The position numbers and the translations under genes were made by a program. Shown here piece by piece: positions 7,769 to 17,495 of a stretch of DNA of 64,000 nucleotides (its first letter is position 1; every line of letters begins with the position of its first letter). The DNA is taken from contig NZ_CP038256.1 of assembly GCF_004564075.1 (NCBI RefSeq), positions 1,550,001 through 1,614,000 of the forward strand, written 5' to 3'. Origin of the DNA: Microbacterium sediminis. Lineage in GTDB: Bacteria; Actinomycetota; Actinomycetes; Actinomycetales; Microbacteriaceae. Under the pieces are notes generated by a model. That model worked only from the letters and a program-made list of their open reading frames with translations, was not told where the DNA came from and did no database searches.

Positions 7769-9003
7769 CCGAATACTCCTGTCGCAAACGCGTAGATGAG
7801 GACTCCTGCCAGGCCCACGCCGAGCACGCCGGCGACGATGCCGAGCGTGAGCATGAGCCCGTGGTTCTTGTCGGGCTGCGGCGGACGGATCACGTCGCCG
7901 GGGGCCTTCGAGGTGCTCACGGCCGAGCTGGCGGCGATCGGCGTGGGCGACGAGTGCAGCGGGATCTCGCCGTCCATGAGCGTGGCGTCGACGTCCTTGC
8001 CGTCGGTGGTGCCGGTCGCCGCGCCGCGCGAGGCGAGACCGGCGGGGAGCACGTGCGAGCTCGTGATCATGAACTCGCCGGTCGCGGTCATCGGTCCGCT
8101 GAGCGATCCCGTTCCCGGCATGTCGTGGAGCACGAGGCTCGTGCCCGTCGCCGTGGTGGATCCGCCGGCGTCGAGCGAGCGCTGGAAGGCCTCGGCGAAC
8201 AGCTCGCCCTCGACCTGCGGCTGCGCGGGCGTCGCCGTGGCGGTGGCCGTCGCCTCGCGGCGCTGCTGCGCCTCGCGCTCGGCGCGCTCGCGCTCCTGGC
8301 GCTGACGCTCCTCGGCCTGCTGGAACACGGCGGCGCCGAAGCTGGCACCCACCTTGGGGCGCTCCTCGGGCTCGTCCTCGCGTGCGGCGGTCGCCTCGGG
8401 CGTGCTCATGGCGTCGGTGAAGCCCGCGGGCAGACGCACCGCGGTCTCGGCCGGCTTGGGCGCCTCGGGGGCCGGCGCGGGTCGCGCTGCGGGCGCCGCG
8501 TCACGGGCGGGCGCCGGCGCCTCGGGCTTCGGCTCGCTCGGCGCGGAGCGGCCCTCCTCCGGTGCCTCGGTGACCGCGATCTCGTTGGTCCGCAGCACGC
8601 GCGCCTGACGCCGCGTGAGCGGCGGAGTGGGCGCCACGGGGGCGGCCGCGGGCGCGGGCGACGGCACGGGCTTCGGCGCCTCCTCGCGCGCGGGCTCGGC
8701 GGGCTTCTCGTCGCTCACGGGCTCGGCGGGCTTCTTCTCACTCGCAGGCGCGGCGGGCTTCTCGTCGCGCGCGGGCTGCGGGGTGGCCTCGGCGCGCTCG
8801 TCCGCGGCGGGCGCGGGGACGACCGGCGCGGCCTTCGGCAGGCCGCCGAGCCGACTCTCGGCCGAGCCGGCGGCGGGCGCGCCGACGGGGGCCGGCTGCT
8901 CGGCCGGTGCCTGCGCCTTCTCGGCGTCGACGACGGGCAATGCGCCGGTCCGGCGCATCTCCTTGAGCTGGCGACGGGTGAGGGGCTGCTCCGGAGTGCT
9001 CAT
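7765..9003 (-). CDS. Ala/Pro-rich tail-anchored membrane protein, unknown function
   Basis: The 412 residues are mostly low-complexity Ala/Pro/Glu, including repeated EKKPAEP and DEKPAEP units. One hydrophobic helix lies near the C-terminus (about 380-405: [20 protein letters not shown]), so the bulk faces the cytoplasm. Two short basic motifs recur: [16 protein letters not shown] at the N-terminus and [14 protein letters not shown] about 140 residues later. Neighbouring genes in actinobacteria often place such a gene between nadD and rsfS. Both ends overlap their neighbours by 4 nt (ATGA), so the three genes are co-translated. I recognise no functional domain. Confidence 0.8.
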   Translation of the reverse strand: MSTPEQPLTRRQLKEMRRTGALPVVDAEKAQAPAEQPAPVGAPAAGSAESRLGGLPKAAPVVPAPAADERAEATPQPARDEKPAAPASEKKPAEPVSDEKPAEPAREEAPKPVPSPAPAAAPVAPTPPLTRRQARVLRTNEIAVTEAPEEGRSAPSEPKPEAPAPARDAAPAARPAPAPEAPKPAETAVRLPAGFTDAMSTPEATAAREDEPEERPKVGASFGAAVFQQAEERQRQERERAEREAQQRREATATATATPAQPQVEGELFAEAFQRSLDAGGSTTATGTSLVLHDMPGTGSLSGPMTATGEFMITSSHVLPAGLASRGAATGTTDGKDVDATLMDGEIPLHSSPTPIAASSAVSTSKAPGDVIRPPQPDKNHGLMLTLGIVAGVLGVGLAGVLIYAFATGVFG

Positions 9004-9596
9004 TCGCTGCTCCTATACAGGTGATGCTTCGCGATGTACTGCACGACGCCGTCCGGTACGAGGTACCAGACCGGAAGTCCGCGTCGGGCACGGCTCCGAC
9101 AGTCGGTCGACGAGATGGCGAGGGCCGGGATCTCGAGTCGGCTCACGTCGTCGGTCGGCAGGCCCTCGGTGTCGAGCACATGACCCGGGCGCGAGACGGC
9201 GACGAAGTGGGCGAGATCCCACAGTTCATCATGGTCCCGCCAGCTGAGAATCTGCGCCACGGCATCCGCGCCGGTGATGAAGAACAGCTCGGCGTCGGGG
9301 CGCTCCGCCTTGAGGTCGCGCAGGGTGTCGACCGTGTAGGTGGGACCCTCGCGATCGATGTCCACGCGGCTGACGGTGAACTGCGGGTTCGAGGCGGTCG
9401 CGATGACCGTCATCTCGTACCGCGCCTCGGCGGGCGAGACCTCCGGCTTGTGCGCGGGCTGACCGGTGGGAACGAACACCACCTCGTCGAGGTCGAACGA
9501 CTGCGCCACCTCGCTCGCGGCCACGAGGTGACCGTGATGGATCGGGTCGAAGGTGCCGCCCATCACCCCGATTCGCGGCGCTCGCGTGTCCGTCAC
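9000..9596 (-). CDS. nadD: Nicotinate-nucleotide adenylyltransferase
   Basis: NadD joins ATP to nicotinate mononucleotide in NAD synthesis. The nucleotidyltransferase HxGH site is visible in [20 protein letters not shown] near residue 9, and the second phosphate-binding motif is [19 protein letters not shown] near the C-terminus (usual ISSTxxR). The start is GTG ([10 protein letters not shown]): it leaves 10 nt after the upstream stop, and AGGAG is present, though unusually close. The longer open frame upstream belongs to the next gene's shadow. Length 198, as usual. Confidence 0.94.
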   Translation of the reverse strand: MTDTRAPRIGVMGGTFDPIHHGHLVAASEVAQSFDLDEVVFVPTGQPAHKPEVSPAEARYEMTVIATASNPQFTVSRVDIDREGPTYTVDTLRDLKAERPDAELFFITGADAVAQILSWRDHDELWDLAHFVAVSRPGHVLDTEGLPTDDVSRLEIPALAISSTDCRSRARRGLPVWYLVPDGVVQYIAKHHLYRSSE

Positions 9597-9606
9597 CGCT
9601 CCTGGC

Positions 9607-9804
9607 CTAGTGGCCGTGCCCCTCGTGCGAGGACGCGCGCTCCACCTTGTCGGCGTGGCGGTTGGCGACGTTGCGGTACGAGAACGCCACGAGTCCCAGC
9701 GCCGCGAACACGACGGCGGCGATGATGCCATAGGGCAGGGTCTCGAGTGCGACGTTGCCGTGCTCGCCTTCGGCGAGAACCGCGAGCGCTGCGGGGAAGG
9801 TCAT
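9607..9804 (-). CDS. Small single-pass membrane protein, unknown function
   Basis: The 65-residue protein has a hydrophobic N-terminal part, a clear transmembrane helix (about 25-42: [20 protein letters not shown]), and a charged cytoplasmic tail ending in HEGHGH. Small proteins of this shape lie next to nadD and proA in many Microbacteriaceae. The His-rich end might bind metal, but nothing else supports that. It ends 10 nt before the nadD start, so it is probably the first gene of that operon. Confidence 0.7.
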   Translation of the reverse strand: MTFPAALAVLAEGEHGNVALETLPYGIIAAVVFAALGLVAFSYRNVANRHADKVERASSHEGHGH

Positions 9805-9844
9805 CCTGACTCCGTTCGGTGCGTGATCCCCCTAAGCCTACCGC

Positions 9845-11128
9845 TCAGCGGCGGACTTGCCCGGCACCGCGGACGAGCCACTTGGTGCTCGTCAGCTCGG
9901 CCAGGCCCATGGGGCCGCGGGCGTGCAGCTTCTGCGTGGAGATGCCCAGCTCGGCACCGAAGCCGAACTCGCCGCCGTCGCTGAAGCGGGTCGAGGCGTT
10001 GACCATCACGACGGCCGAATCGACCTCGCGGAGGAACCGCTCGGCGCGCACCTGGTCGGTGGTGATGATCGACTCGGTGTGGCCGGTGGAGTACGCGCGG
10101 ATGTGGTCGATCGCGTCGTCGAGGGTGTCGACCACGCGGATCGCGATCTCGAGGGCGAGGTACTCGGTGGCCCAGTCCTCCTCCGTGGCGGGGACGACGC
10201 CCGGCACGAGCCGCTGCACGGTCTCGTCGCCGTGGATCGTGACGCCGTGCGCGCGCAGCGCCGCCACGACGCCCGGCACGAGCCGCTCGGCGGCGGCGCG
10301 CAGCACGAGCACCGTCTCGACGGCGTTGCACACGCTGGGACGCTGCACCTTGGCGTTGACCACGATGTCGCGCGCCCAGTCCTCCGGCGCCGTCTCGTCC
10401 AGCACGATGTGCACGATGCCGGCGCCGGTCTCGATCACCGGCACCGTCGACTCGGCCACGACCGTCTCGATCAGCCCGGCGCTGCCGCGCGGCACGAGCA
10501 CATCGATGAACCCGCGGCCGTGCATCAGCGAGCGTGCGCCGTCGCGGCCGAAGTCGTCGACGGTCTGCACGGCGTCGGGCGTGATGCCCTGGGCGTCGAG
10601 GGCGGCGCGCATGACGTCGATGAGCACGGTGTTGCTCTGGCGCGCGGCGCTCCCGCCGCGGAGCACCGCGGCGTTGCCCGACCGCAGCGCGAGGGCGGCG
10701 ATGTCGACGGTGACGTTGGGACGGGCCTCGTAGATCGCGCCGACCACGCCGAACGGCACGCGGACCTCCTCGAGCGCCGCACCGGCGGGCATCCGGTGGC
10801 CGCGCACGACCTGCCCGATCGGGTCGGGCAGCGCGGCGATGTCACGCACGGCCGCGGCGAGGCCGCCGATCCGCGCGTCGTCGAGCAGCAGGCGGTCGAG
10901 CAGCGCCGATGCGAGGCCCTCCCGCTCCCCGCGCGCGAGGTCGTCGGCGTTGGCCGCGAGGATCCGATCGCGGTGCGCGACGAGGGCGTCGGCGATCGCG
11001 TGCAGCGCGGCGGCCTTGTCGTCGCTCGTCAGGCCCGCCGTCGCGCGGGAGGCCTCCTTCGCGCGCGCGAGCCGGTCCCGCATCGCGTCGGCGGTCGGGA
11101 CGGCGTCCGGCACGAGGGTCTGGCTCAT
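9845..11128 (-). CDS. proA: Gamma-glutamyl phosphate reductase
   Basis: ProA reduces gamma-glutamyl phosphate to the semialdehyde with NADPH, the second step of proline synthesis. The 427-residue sequence has the expected aldehyde-dehydrogenase fold: VPFGVVGAIYEARPNVTVD (about 124-142) and the catalytic Cys267 in VQRPSVCNAVETVL. It follows proB with a 4-nt ATGA overlap, so the two subunits of the unstable-intermediate relay are co-translated. The downstream gene is the small membrane protein at 9607. Confidence 0.97.
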   Translation of the reverse strand: MSQTLVPDAVPTADAMRDRLARAKEASRATAGLTSDDKAAALHAIADALVAHRDRILAANADDLARGEREGLASALLDRLLLDDARIGGLAAAVRDIAALPDPIGQVVRGHRMPAGAALEEVRVPFGVVGAIYEARPNVTVDIAALALRSGNAAVLRGGSAARQSNTVLIDVMRAALDAQGITPDAVQTVDDFGRDGARSLMHGRGFIDVLVPRGSAGLIETVVAESTVPVIETGAGIVHIVLDETAPEDWARDIVVNAKVQRPSVCNAVETVLVLRAAAERLVPGVVAALRAHGVTIHGDETVQRLVPGVVPATEEDWATEYLALEIAIRVVDTLDDAIDHIRAYSTGHTESIITTDQVRAERFLREVDSAVVMVNASTRFSDGGEFGFGAELGISTQKLHARGPMGLAELTSTKWLVRGAGQVRR

Positions 11129-11952
11129 CCCGCCAGTGTATCGAGGGGCCCGGTGGTGACGACCTGGTCGACGTCGGCCGGCTCGAACCAGGTGCCCACC
11201 TGCTGACCGGTCAGCGCCTCGGCCACGAGGTCGGCGCTCGTGACGAGCACGCCGATACCCGCACCCGCCGCGAGCAGCGCGGCCGACGCCTTGGTCGATG
11301 CCCCGCCGGTGCCGACGCTGTTGACGATCGACGAGCCGAACTCCACGGCGCTGAGGTCCTGCCCGTGCGCGATCGTGTCGATGCGCTCGGCGCCCGGCTC
11401 GCTCGGCGGGCGCGTGTAGAGCGAGTCGACGTCGCTGAGCAGCACGAGGGCGTCGGCGCCGACCAGCCGCGCCACGCGGGCGGCGAGGCGGTCGTTGTCG
11501 CCGAAGCGGATCTCCTGCGTGGCGACCGTGTCGTTCTCGTTGACGATCGGCAGGATCCGCAGCCCCAGCAGCCGCTCGATCGCGCGGCGGGCGTTGGAGC
11601 GCGGCACCGCGTTGTCGAGGTCACTCGCCGTCAGCAGCACCTGGCCCGCGACGATCCCGAAGGGACGCAGCGCCTCCTGATAGCGGTACACGAGGATGTT
11701 CTGCCCCACCGCGGCGGCCGCCTGCTGCGTGGCCAGATCGGTCGGGCGCGAGTCGAGGTTGAGGAACGGCATGCCCGAGGCGATCGCGCCGGACGAGACG
11801 AGCAGCACCTCGGCGCCACGCGCGTGGGCCTCGGCGAGGGAGTAGACGAGCTTGGGGATGCGCCACGACGACGTCCCGCTGATCGATGACGAGCCGACCT
11901 TGACGACGATCCGTCGCGCGGTGGCCAGATCGGCACGGGTCTTCGCGGTCAC
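11125..11952 (-). CDS. proB: Glutamate 5-kinase, PUA-less form
   Basis: ProB phosphorylates glutamate, the first and feedback-inhibited step of proline synthesis. The amino-acid-kinase fold is complete: RRIVVKVGSSSISG at the N-terminus, LLVSSGAIASGMP, LPIVNENDTVATQEIRFGDN and the Ala-rich end. The start is GTG (VTAKTRADLAT); a GGAGG lies within the end of obgE, about 10 nt upstream. Length is 275 residues, so the C-terminal PUA domain found in E. coli ProB (367 residues) is absent, as in some other bacteria. It overlaps proA by ATGA and follows obgE by 5 nt. Confidence 0.95.
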   Translation of the reverse strand: MTAKTRADLATARRIVVKVGSSSISGTSSWRIPKLVYSLAEAHARGAEVLLVSSGAIASGMPFLNLDSRPTDLATQQAAAAVGQNILVYRYQEALRPFGIVAGQVLLTASDLDNAVPRSNARRAIERLLGLRILPIVNENDTVATQEIRFGDNDRLAARVARLVGADALVLLSDVDSLYTRPPSEPGAERIDTIAHGQDLSAVEFGSSIVNSVGTGGASTKASAALLAAGAGIGVLVTSADLVAEALTGQQVGTWFEPADVDQVVTTGPLDTLAG

Positions 11953-11957
11953 CGGCC

Positions 11958-13460
11958 TCAGCCCTCCTCGCCGTCGTCGCGGCGCGCCACGCGCCGCACC
12001 TCCTCGTCGGCGCGCTCGGCGGCGCGAGCGTCCATGACGGCGTGGTAGTGCTCGCGCCGCTCGGTCGTGGTGCGGCGGCGGTTGTCCGCGAAGCGCGGGT
12101 CGGTGCCGCGGGGCGCGGTGGCCAGTTCCGCCGCCGAGCTGATCGCCGGATCCCAGTCGAAGACGACGCTCTCGCCCTCGCCGATGAGCACGGTTGAGCC
12201 GGGGACGGCGCCGACCTTGAACAGGGCGTCCTCGACCCCGAGCTTCTCGAGGCGGTCGGCCAGGAAGCCCACGGCCTCCTCGTTCGTGAAGTCGGTCTGC
12301 TGCACCCAGCGCTCGGGCTTCTCGCCGAGGATGCGGTACACGTTGCCGTAGGTGCCGCCCTCCACGCGGATCTCGAACTCCTTCTTCGAGCCGCGGGGAC
12401 GGATCACGATGCGCTCGGGCGCCGCCTGGGCCGGGGCCGCCTTGCGGTGCTCGTCGATGACCTCGCCGAGCGCGAAGGTCAGCTCGCGCAGGCCCTGGCG
12501 GGCGACCGTCGAGATCTCGAACACGCGGTAGCCGCGCGACTCCAGCTCCGGGCGCACGAAGTCCGCGAGCTCGCGGGCCTCGGGCACGTCGACCTTGTTG
12601 AGCGCGACCAGCTGCGGGCGCTCGAGCAGCGGCACCTGCCCCTCGGGCACGGGGTAGGCGGCCAGCTCGGCGAGGATGACCTCGAGGTCGGTGATCGGGT
12701 CGCGCCCGGGGTCGAGCGTGGCGCAGTCGAGCACGTGCACGAGCGCGGTGCACCGCTCCACGTGCCGCAGGAACTCCAGGCCCAGCCCGCGGCCCTCGCT
12801 CGCGCCCTCGATGAGGCCGGGCACGTCGGCGACGGTGAAGCGCACGTCGCCCGCCTGCACGACACCGAGGTTGGGGTGCAGCGTGGTGAAGGGGTAGTCG
12901 GCGATCTTGGGGCGCGCGGCCGAGATCGCCGCGATGAGGCTGGACTTGCCGGCGGAGGGGAAGCCCACCAGCGCGACGTCGGCGACGGTCTTCAGCTCGA
13001 GGACGACATCGCCCTCCCAGCCGGGCGTGCCCAGCAGCGCGAAGCCGGGGGCCTTGCGCTTGGGCGACGCGAGCGCCGCGTTGCCGAGGCCGCCCTTGCC
13101 GCCCGGCGCGACGATGAAGCGCATGCCGGGCTCGACCATGTCGACGAGCACCTCGCCGGAGGGGTCCTTGACGACCGTGCCCACGGGGACGGGCAGCTCG
13201 AGGTCCTCGCCCTGCGCGCCGGCGCGCATGTCACCCATGCCGAAGCCGCCGTTGCCGGCGGAGCGGTGCGGCGAGTGGTGGTAGCTCAGCAGCGTGGTGG
13301 TCTGCGGGTCCGTGACCAGGATGATGTCACCGCCGTCGCCGCCATTGGCGCCGTCGGGGCCGGCGAGCGGCTTGAACTTCTCGCGCCGGACCGACACGCA
13401 GCCGTTCCCGCCCTTGCCGGCGCGGAGGTGCAGAGTGACCTCGTCGACGAACGTGACCAT
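11958..13460 (-). CDS. obgE: GTPase ObgE/CgtA
   Basis: Obg is an essential GTPase of 50S assembly and stress signalling. The 500 residues show the Gly-rich Obg fold (1-158), the G domain with P-loop [10 protein letters not shown] (166-175), switch [19 protein letters not shown], and a C-terminal OCT domain (about 350-420: [19 protein letters not shown]), followed by an Arg/Asp-rich tail of about 60 residues that is common in actinobacteria. It is first of the obgE-proB-proA group and is separated from rpmA by a strong terminator. Confidence 0.97.
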   Translation of the reverse strand: MVTFVDEVTLHLRAGKGGNGCVSVRREKFKPLAGPDGANGGDGGDIILVTDPQTTTLLSYHHSPHRSAGNGGFGMGDMRAGAQGEDLELPVPVGTVVKDPSGEVLVDMVEPGMRFIVAPGGKGGLGNAALASPKRKAPGFALLGTPGWEGDVVLELKTVADVALVGFPSAGKSSLIAAISAARPKIADYPFTTLHPNLGVVQAGDVRFTVADVPGLIEGASEGRGLGLEFLRHVERCTALVHVLDCATLDPGRDPITDLEVILAELAAYPVPEGQVPLLERPQLVALNKVDVPEARELADFVRPELESRGYRVFEISTVARQGLRELTFALGEVIDEHRKAAPAQAAPERIVIRPRGSKKEFEIRVEGGTYGNVYRILGEKPERWVQQTDFTNEEAVGFLADRLEKLGVEDALFKVGAVPGSTVLIGEGESVVFDWDPAISSAAELATAPRGTDPRFADNRRRTTTERREHYHAVMDARAAERADEEVRRVARRDDGEEG

Positions 13461-13488
13461 GGGGAACCGCCTCGATCCTGAATGTGGA

Positions 13489-13516
13489 AACGGGGCGAGC
13501 CGAAGCTCGCCCCGTT
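13489..13516 (-). terminator. Terminator downstream of rplU-rpmA
   Basis: A 12-bp GC-rich stem (AACGGGGCGAGC with its complement) closes a 4-nt loop. On the minus strand the loop is TTCG on a GC pair, the extra-stable tetraloop, and the stem runs into TTTCC. It lies between the rpmA stop and the obgE start. Confidence 0.8.
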
Positions 13517-13540
13517 CCGAAAGCTACTGCCTCGTCGCGA

Positions 13541-13795
13541 TTACTCGCCCGCGACGATGTTGACGACCTTGCGGCCGCCCTTGTTGCCGAACTCGACCGC
13601 ACCGGCGGCGAGGGCGAAGAGCGTGTCGTCGCCACCGCGGCCGACGTTGGCGCCCGGGTGGAAGTGCGTGCCGCGCTGGCGGACGAGGATCTCGCCCGCG
13701 TTGACGACCTGACCGCCGAAGCGCTTCACGCCCAGTCGCTGGGCGTTGGAGTCGCGACCGTTACGGGTAGAGCTTGCGCCCTTCTTGTGTGCCAT
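13541..13795 (-). CDS. rpmA: 50S ribosomal protein L27
   Basis: The 84-residue protein has the typical start [20 protein letters not shown], then [19 protein letters not shown] and the FHPG segment. L27 lies at the peptidyl-transferase centre. Unlike the Firmicute form it has no N-terminal extension to be cleaved. It follows rplU by 21 nt in the usual order. Confidence 0.98.
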   Translation of the reverse strand: MAHKKGASSTRNGRDSNAQRLGVKRFGGQVVNAGEILVRQRGTHFHPGANVGRGGDDTLFALAAGAVEFGNKGGRKVVNIVAGE

Positions 13796-13816
13796 TTCGC
13801 TGAACCTCTTCCGCGC

Positions 13817-14125
13817 TTACTTGATGCCGGTGATCTTGACGCGCGTGAGGTCCTGACGGTGGCCCTGGCGCTTCTTGTAGCCGGTCTTGTTCTTGTACTT
13901 CTGGATGATGATCTTCGGCCCGCGCAGGTCCTTGATGACCTCGGCCGTGACCTTGACCTTCGCCAGCTTCTGGGCGTCGGTGACGACCTTGTCGCCGTCC
14001 ACGAACAGCACGGCGGGCAGCTCGATGGTCTCACCCGCGGCCACCGGCACGCGGTTGAACTGAATCACCGAGCCGACCTCGACCTTCTCCTGCCGGCCGC
14101 CGGCGCGCACGACTGCGTAAACCAC
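13817..14125 (-). CDS. rplU: 50S ribosomal protein L21
   Basis: L21 binds 23S rRNA near L20. I choose the GTG start of [18 protein letters not shown] (102 residues), because it matches the family start and AAGG stands 7 nt upstream. An in-frame ATG six codons earlier (MKTRCE) would erase that signal. Family blocks are [20 protein letters not shown] and the C-terminal [19 protein letters not shown]. First gene of rplU-rpmA. Confidence 0.96.
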   Translation of the reverse strand: MVYAVVRAGGRQEKVEVGSVIQFNRVPVAAGETIELPAVLFVDGDKVVTDAQKLAKVKVTAEVIKDLRGPKIIIQKYKNKTGYKKRQGHRQDLTRVKITGIK

Positions 14126-14375
14126 TTCACACCTTGTTTTCATCAGGGAGAACCCGGGTCTCGGGCCTCCGGATCTCTCACGGAAAGACTTCGCTTGCAC
14201 TCGCTGGATGCGAGGGGCGTCTGCAAGGCTTCGTCGCGCCGCTCCAGCGAGCGGGCGGCACGGGGGACGCACCAACCGTCTACTTTACCCGATGCAGGGC
14301 CGATCCGGCAAAAGCACGCGGCGGCGCGTCCCGCGTGTCGGCGCCGCTCCCCCGCGCGAGCCTAGGCTGGGAGCG

Positions 14376-14648
14376 ATGGCGATTCTCGTGGACAGTGCGA
14401 TCTGGCCCGCGCACGGGCGACTCTGGGCACATCTCGTGAGCGACTCGGACCTCGAGGAGCTGCACGCGTTCGCCGCCGCCCACGGCGTCCCGGCCCGCGC
14501 GTTCGACCTCGACCACTACGACGCGCCGGCCGACATGGTCGATCGCCTCGTCGCCGACGGCGCGCTGCGCGTCACCGGCCGCGAGCTCGTCCGCCGCCTC
14601 GCGGCGTCGGGTCTGCGCGTCTCGCAGCGCGAGCGCCGCGGGCTCTGA
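14376..14648 (+). CDS. DUF4031 family protein
   Basis: The 90-residue protein starts MAILVDSAIWPAHGRLWAHL and continues with DLEELHAFAAAHGVPARAFD and a basic C-terminal end. These are the blocks of DUF4031, small actinobacterial and proteobacterial proteins with conserved Trp, His and Asp residues and no assigned reaction. A TAGGCT hexamer lies 7 nt before the ATG, and GGGAG between them may act as a ribosome site. It stands alone between the L21 and rne genes and converges with rne. Confidence 0.85.
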   Translation: MAILVDSAIWPAHGRLWAHLVSDSDLEELHAFAAAHGVPARAFDLDHYDAPADMVDRLVADGALRVTGRELVRRLAASGLRVSQRERRGL

Positions 14649-14660
14649 GTCGAACCCGCG

Positions 14661-17195
14661 TCACTCCCCTGCCGGCGCGACGGGGTTGACCGACACCGCG
14701 GTGCCCGTGAGGGCGGCCGTGGTGACGCGGCGGCTGCGGTTGCGGCCCTGGCCCGGGGCCTTCGGCTCGGGCAACGCGTTGAGCACCGAGTCGAGCAGCT
14801 GCTCGGCCTCGGACTTGCGCGGCGCGGGTCGCTCCGGGCGCTCGCGCTCGGCGCGCTCGCGCTCCACGGGGCGCTTGCGGCGCTTGCGGGGGCGCTCCTC
14901 CGCGCCGGGCTCGTCGGCGCGGCCGCTGTCGGCCCGCGGGCCCTCCGGCAGCTCGATCGCGAGGTCCGGGTCCAGCTTGGCCGGCTCGGCGGCCGGCGTC
15001 GCCGGGGCGGGCGCGATCGTCGAGGCCGCGATCTGCGCGAGCGCCGACTTCACGCCCTCGGTGATCGTGTGGGTCGCCGCCGCCGAGGGCGCCGGAGCGG
15101 CGCCGTTCGCGCCCGATCCCCCGTTGCCACCGCGTCCGCGACGGCCATTGCCGTTGCCGTTCCCGGTGGCGGCGGGGCGGTGCTTCACGACGGGATCGTG
15201 GTGCACGATGACGCCGCGGCCCGCGCAGACCTCGCACGGCTCGCTGAACGTCTCGAGCAGGCCCAGGCCCAGCTTCTTGCGCGTCATCTGCACGAGACCG
15301 AGCGAGGTGACCTCGGCGACCTGGTGCTTGGTGCGGTCGCGGCTCAGGCACTCCACCAGGCGGCGCAGCACGAGGTCGCGGTTGGACTCGAGCACCATGT
15401 CGATGAAGTCGACCACGATGATGCCGCCGATGTCGCGCAGCCGCAGCTGGCGCACGATCTCCTCGGCCGCCTCGAGGTTGTTCTTCGTGACGGTTTCCTC
15501 GAGGTTGCCGCCGGATCCGACGAACTTGCCCGTGTTGACGTCGACGACCGTCATCGCCTCGGTGCGGTCGATCACGAGCGATCCGCCCGAGGGCAGCCAG
15601 ACCTTGCGGTCGAGGGCCTTCTCGATCTGCTCGGTGATGCGGAACTCGTCGAACGGGTCGCGCTCGCCCTCGTAGCGCTCCACGCGCTCGAGCAGATCCG
15701 GCGCCACCTGCTCGAGGTACGTCGTGATCGTGCTGTGCGCGTCGTCGCCCTGGATGAGCATCTTCGTGAAGTCCTCGTTGAAGACGTCGCGGACGATCTT
15801 CACGAGCAGGTCGGGCTCGCTGTGCAGCAGGCTCGGGGCGCTGCCCTTCTCGACCTTCTGCTGGATGTGCGCCCACTGGGCGGTGAGGCGGTTGACGTCG
15901 CGCGTCAGCTGCTCCTCGGTGGCGCCCTCGGCGGCGGTGCGGACGATGACGCCCGACGACTCCGGCAGCACCTCCTTGAGGATCTTCTTCAGGCGCGAGC
16001 GCTCGGTGTCGGGGAGCTTGCGCGAGATGCCGTTCATGGCGCCGCCGGGCACGTACACGAGGTAGCGACCCGGGAGCGAGATCTGGCTCGTCAGGCGCGC
16101 GCCCTTGTGGCCGACCGGGTCCTTCGTGACCTGCACGAGCACCTTGTCGCCCGGCTTGAGGGCCAGCTCGATGCGGCGGGGCTGGTTGCCGGTCTCGACG
16201 GCGTCCCAGTCGACCTCGCCCGAATAGAGCACGGCGTTGCGGCCGCGGCCGATGTCGACGAACGCGGCCTCCATGCTCGGCAGCACGTTCTGCACGCGAC
16301 CGAGGTAGACGTTGCCGATGAGCGAGGCGTCCTGGTTGCGCGCCACGTAGTGCTCGACGAGCACCTTGTCCTCGAGCACCGCGATCTGCACGCGCCCGCT
16401 CTTGGAGCGCACGATCATCTGGCGGTCGACGGCCTCGCGGCGGGCGAGGAACTCGGCCTCGGTGACGACGGGGCGGCGACGGCCGGCCTCGCGGCCGTCG
16501 CGGCGGCGCTGCTTCTTGGCCTCCAGGCGGGTGGAGCCCTTGATCTTCTGCGGCTCGGTGATCACCTCGACCGGGCGCTGCGCGCGCGACGGACGCTCCG
16601 CCGGCGCGGACGCGCCATTGCCGGCGCGGCGGCGGCGATTGCGGCCGCGACCGCGGGACGAACCGCCGTCCTGGTCGTCGTCATCCTCGTCCTCGTCCTC
16701 GACGGGCGCCGGCGGCAGCAGGCTGATGTCGGGCGCGTAGAAGTGCAGCGCGGTCGACACCTGCGAGACGAACGTCTCGGGCAGCAGGCCCAGGCTCACG
16801 GCGGTGACGGGGCCCGCGGGGGCCTCGGGCTCGGGTGCGGGGGCCTCGGTCGACGCGGCGGGCTCCGCGTCCGCGGCGGGCTCGGCCTCCGCGGCGGGCT
16901 CGGCCTCCGCGGGCTCGGCGGCGGACGCCTCCGGCTCGGCGGCGGACGCCTCCGGCTCGGTCGCGGCGTCGCTCGGCTCCGCTGCGGGCTCGGCGCCCTC
17001 GGCCGCTGCGGGCTCAGCGCCCTCCGGAGTCTCGGCCTCGTCAGCGCCCTCCGGAGTCTCGGCCTCGTCGGCGCCCTCCGGAGCCTCGGTCGGCTCGGAG
17101 GCGACCGCCTCCGTGCCCTCGTCCGCGGGGGTCAGCCCCGGGGCAGCGGCCTCGTCGACGGTACGGTCATCGGTCTCGTTGTTCTGTTCAGCCAT
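14661..17195 (-). CDS. rne: Ribonuclease E/G family protein
   Basis: Endoribonuclease of mRNA decay and rRNA processing. The start is MAEQNNETDDRTVDEAAAPG (844 residues); the open frame above it is shadow. The first 180 residues are acidic Ala/Glu/Pro repeats, then a basic linker. The catalytic part has the S1 domain (NQDASLIGNVYLGRVQNVLP), the DNase-I-like site (VVDVNTGKFVGSGGNLEETV with metal-binding Asp), and the Zn-link SEPCEVCAGRG, which joins protomers in the tetramer. The C-terminus is a basic low-complexity tail. The long N-terminal extension is actinobacterial in style. Confidence 0.93.
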   Translation of the reverse strand: MAEQNNETDDRTVDEAAAPGLTPADEGTEAVASEPTEAPEGADEAETPEGADEAETPEGAEPAAAEGAEPAAEPSDAATEPEASAAEPEASAAEPAEAEPAAEAEPAADAEPAASTEAPAPEPEAPAGPVTAVSLGLLPETFVSQVSTALHFYAPDISLLPPAPVEDEDEDDDDQDGGSSRGRGRNRRRRAGNGASAPAERPSRAQRPVEVITEPQKIKGSTRLEAKKQRRRDGREAGRRRPVVTEAEFLARREAVDRQMIVRSKSGRVQIAVLEDKVLVEHYVARNQDASLIGNVYLGRVQNVLPSMEAAFVDIGRGRNAVLYSGEVDWDAVETGNQPRRIELALKPGDKVLVQVTKDPVGHKGARLTSQISLPGRYLVYVPGGAMNGISRKLPDTERSRLKKILKEVLPESSGVIVRTAAEGATEEQLTRDVNRLTAQWAHIQQKVEKGSAPSLLHSEPDLLVKIVRDVFNEDFTKMLIQGDDAHSTITTYLEQVAPDLLERVERYEGERDPFDEFRITEQIEKALDRKVWLPSGGSLVIDRTEAMTVVDVNTGKFVGSGGNLEETVTKNNLEAAEEIVRQLRLRDIGGIIVVDFIDMVLESNRDLVLRRLVECLSRDRTKHQVAEVTSLGLVQMTRKKLGLGLLETFSEPCEVCAGRGVIVHHDPVVKHRPAATGNGNGNGRRGRGGNGGSGANGAAPAPSAAATHTITEGVKSALAQIAASTIAPAPATPAAEPAKLDPDLAIELPEGPRADSGRADEPGAEERPRKRRKRPVERERAERERPERPAPRKSEAEQLLDSVLNALPEPKAPGQGRNRSRRVTTAALTGTAVSVNPVAPAGE
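16909..17090 (-). repeat. Tandem 21-bp and 27-bp repeats in the rne N-terminal region
   Basis: Two 27-nt copies (17014-17040 and 17041-17067) are identical and a third partial copy (17068-17090) differs at few positions. They encode EGADEAETP units. A second pair of near-identical units (GCGGACGCCTCCGGCTCG) lies just to the left (about 16921-16960) and encodes EPEASAA. Such repeats are prone to length change in replication. Confidence 0.8.
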
Positions 17196-17495
17196 CGCTG
17201 GCGCGCTCCCTGCGGGCGGACATCCGCGCGTCGCCCGGAAATCTCGTGCGGCACCGGGGTGCCGCGAACTCACTCGGCTTGCGACCGGCACTCGGCTCTG
17301 GTCGCGCGAGGCATTCATCGCCTCGAAGTCTTCTCTTCGGTGCCGTTCGCGGCGCGGCCGCGGGTTGCACCTTGCACGCCATTATCGCACTACTCGGCGC
17401 TCCTCGCCGAAGCGGCGCGATCCGACCCGCCGTCGAGCGGCCTCGCACCGGGCTCTCCCACCGATCCGGTCATGCCCCGGTGCGATAATCCCCGC
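17196..17495. promoter_or_regulatory. Divergent promoter region between rne and the VKOR-like gene
   Basis: This 300-bp gap holds no gene. On the minus strand GATAAT (17381-17386), with a TGC extension before it, is a likely -10 of rne, which would give a leader of about 180 nt. Long leaders are usual for rne because of autoregulation, but I see no named element in it. On the plus strand another TGCGATAAT ends at 17489, 6 nt before the VKOR-like ATG. No strong -35 is visible for either. Confidence 0.5.
17484..17495 (+). promoter_or_regulatory. -10 hexamer 6 nt before the ATG: leaderless start
   Basis: GATAAT is followed by CCCCGC and then the ATG at 17496. With a normal -10 to start distance the transcript would begin at or next to the A of ATG, so no ribosome-binding site is needed. 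None is seen. Confidence 0.55.
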
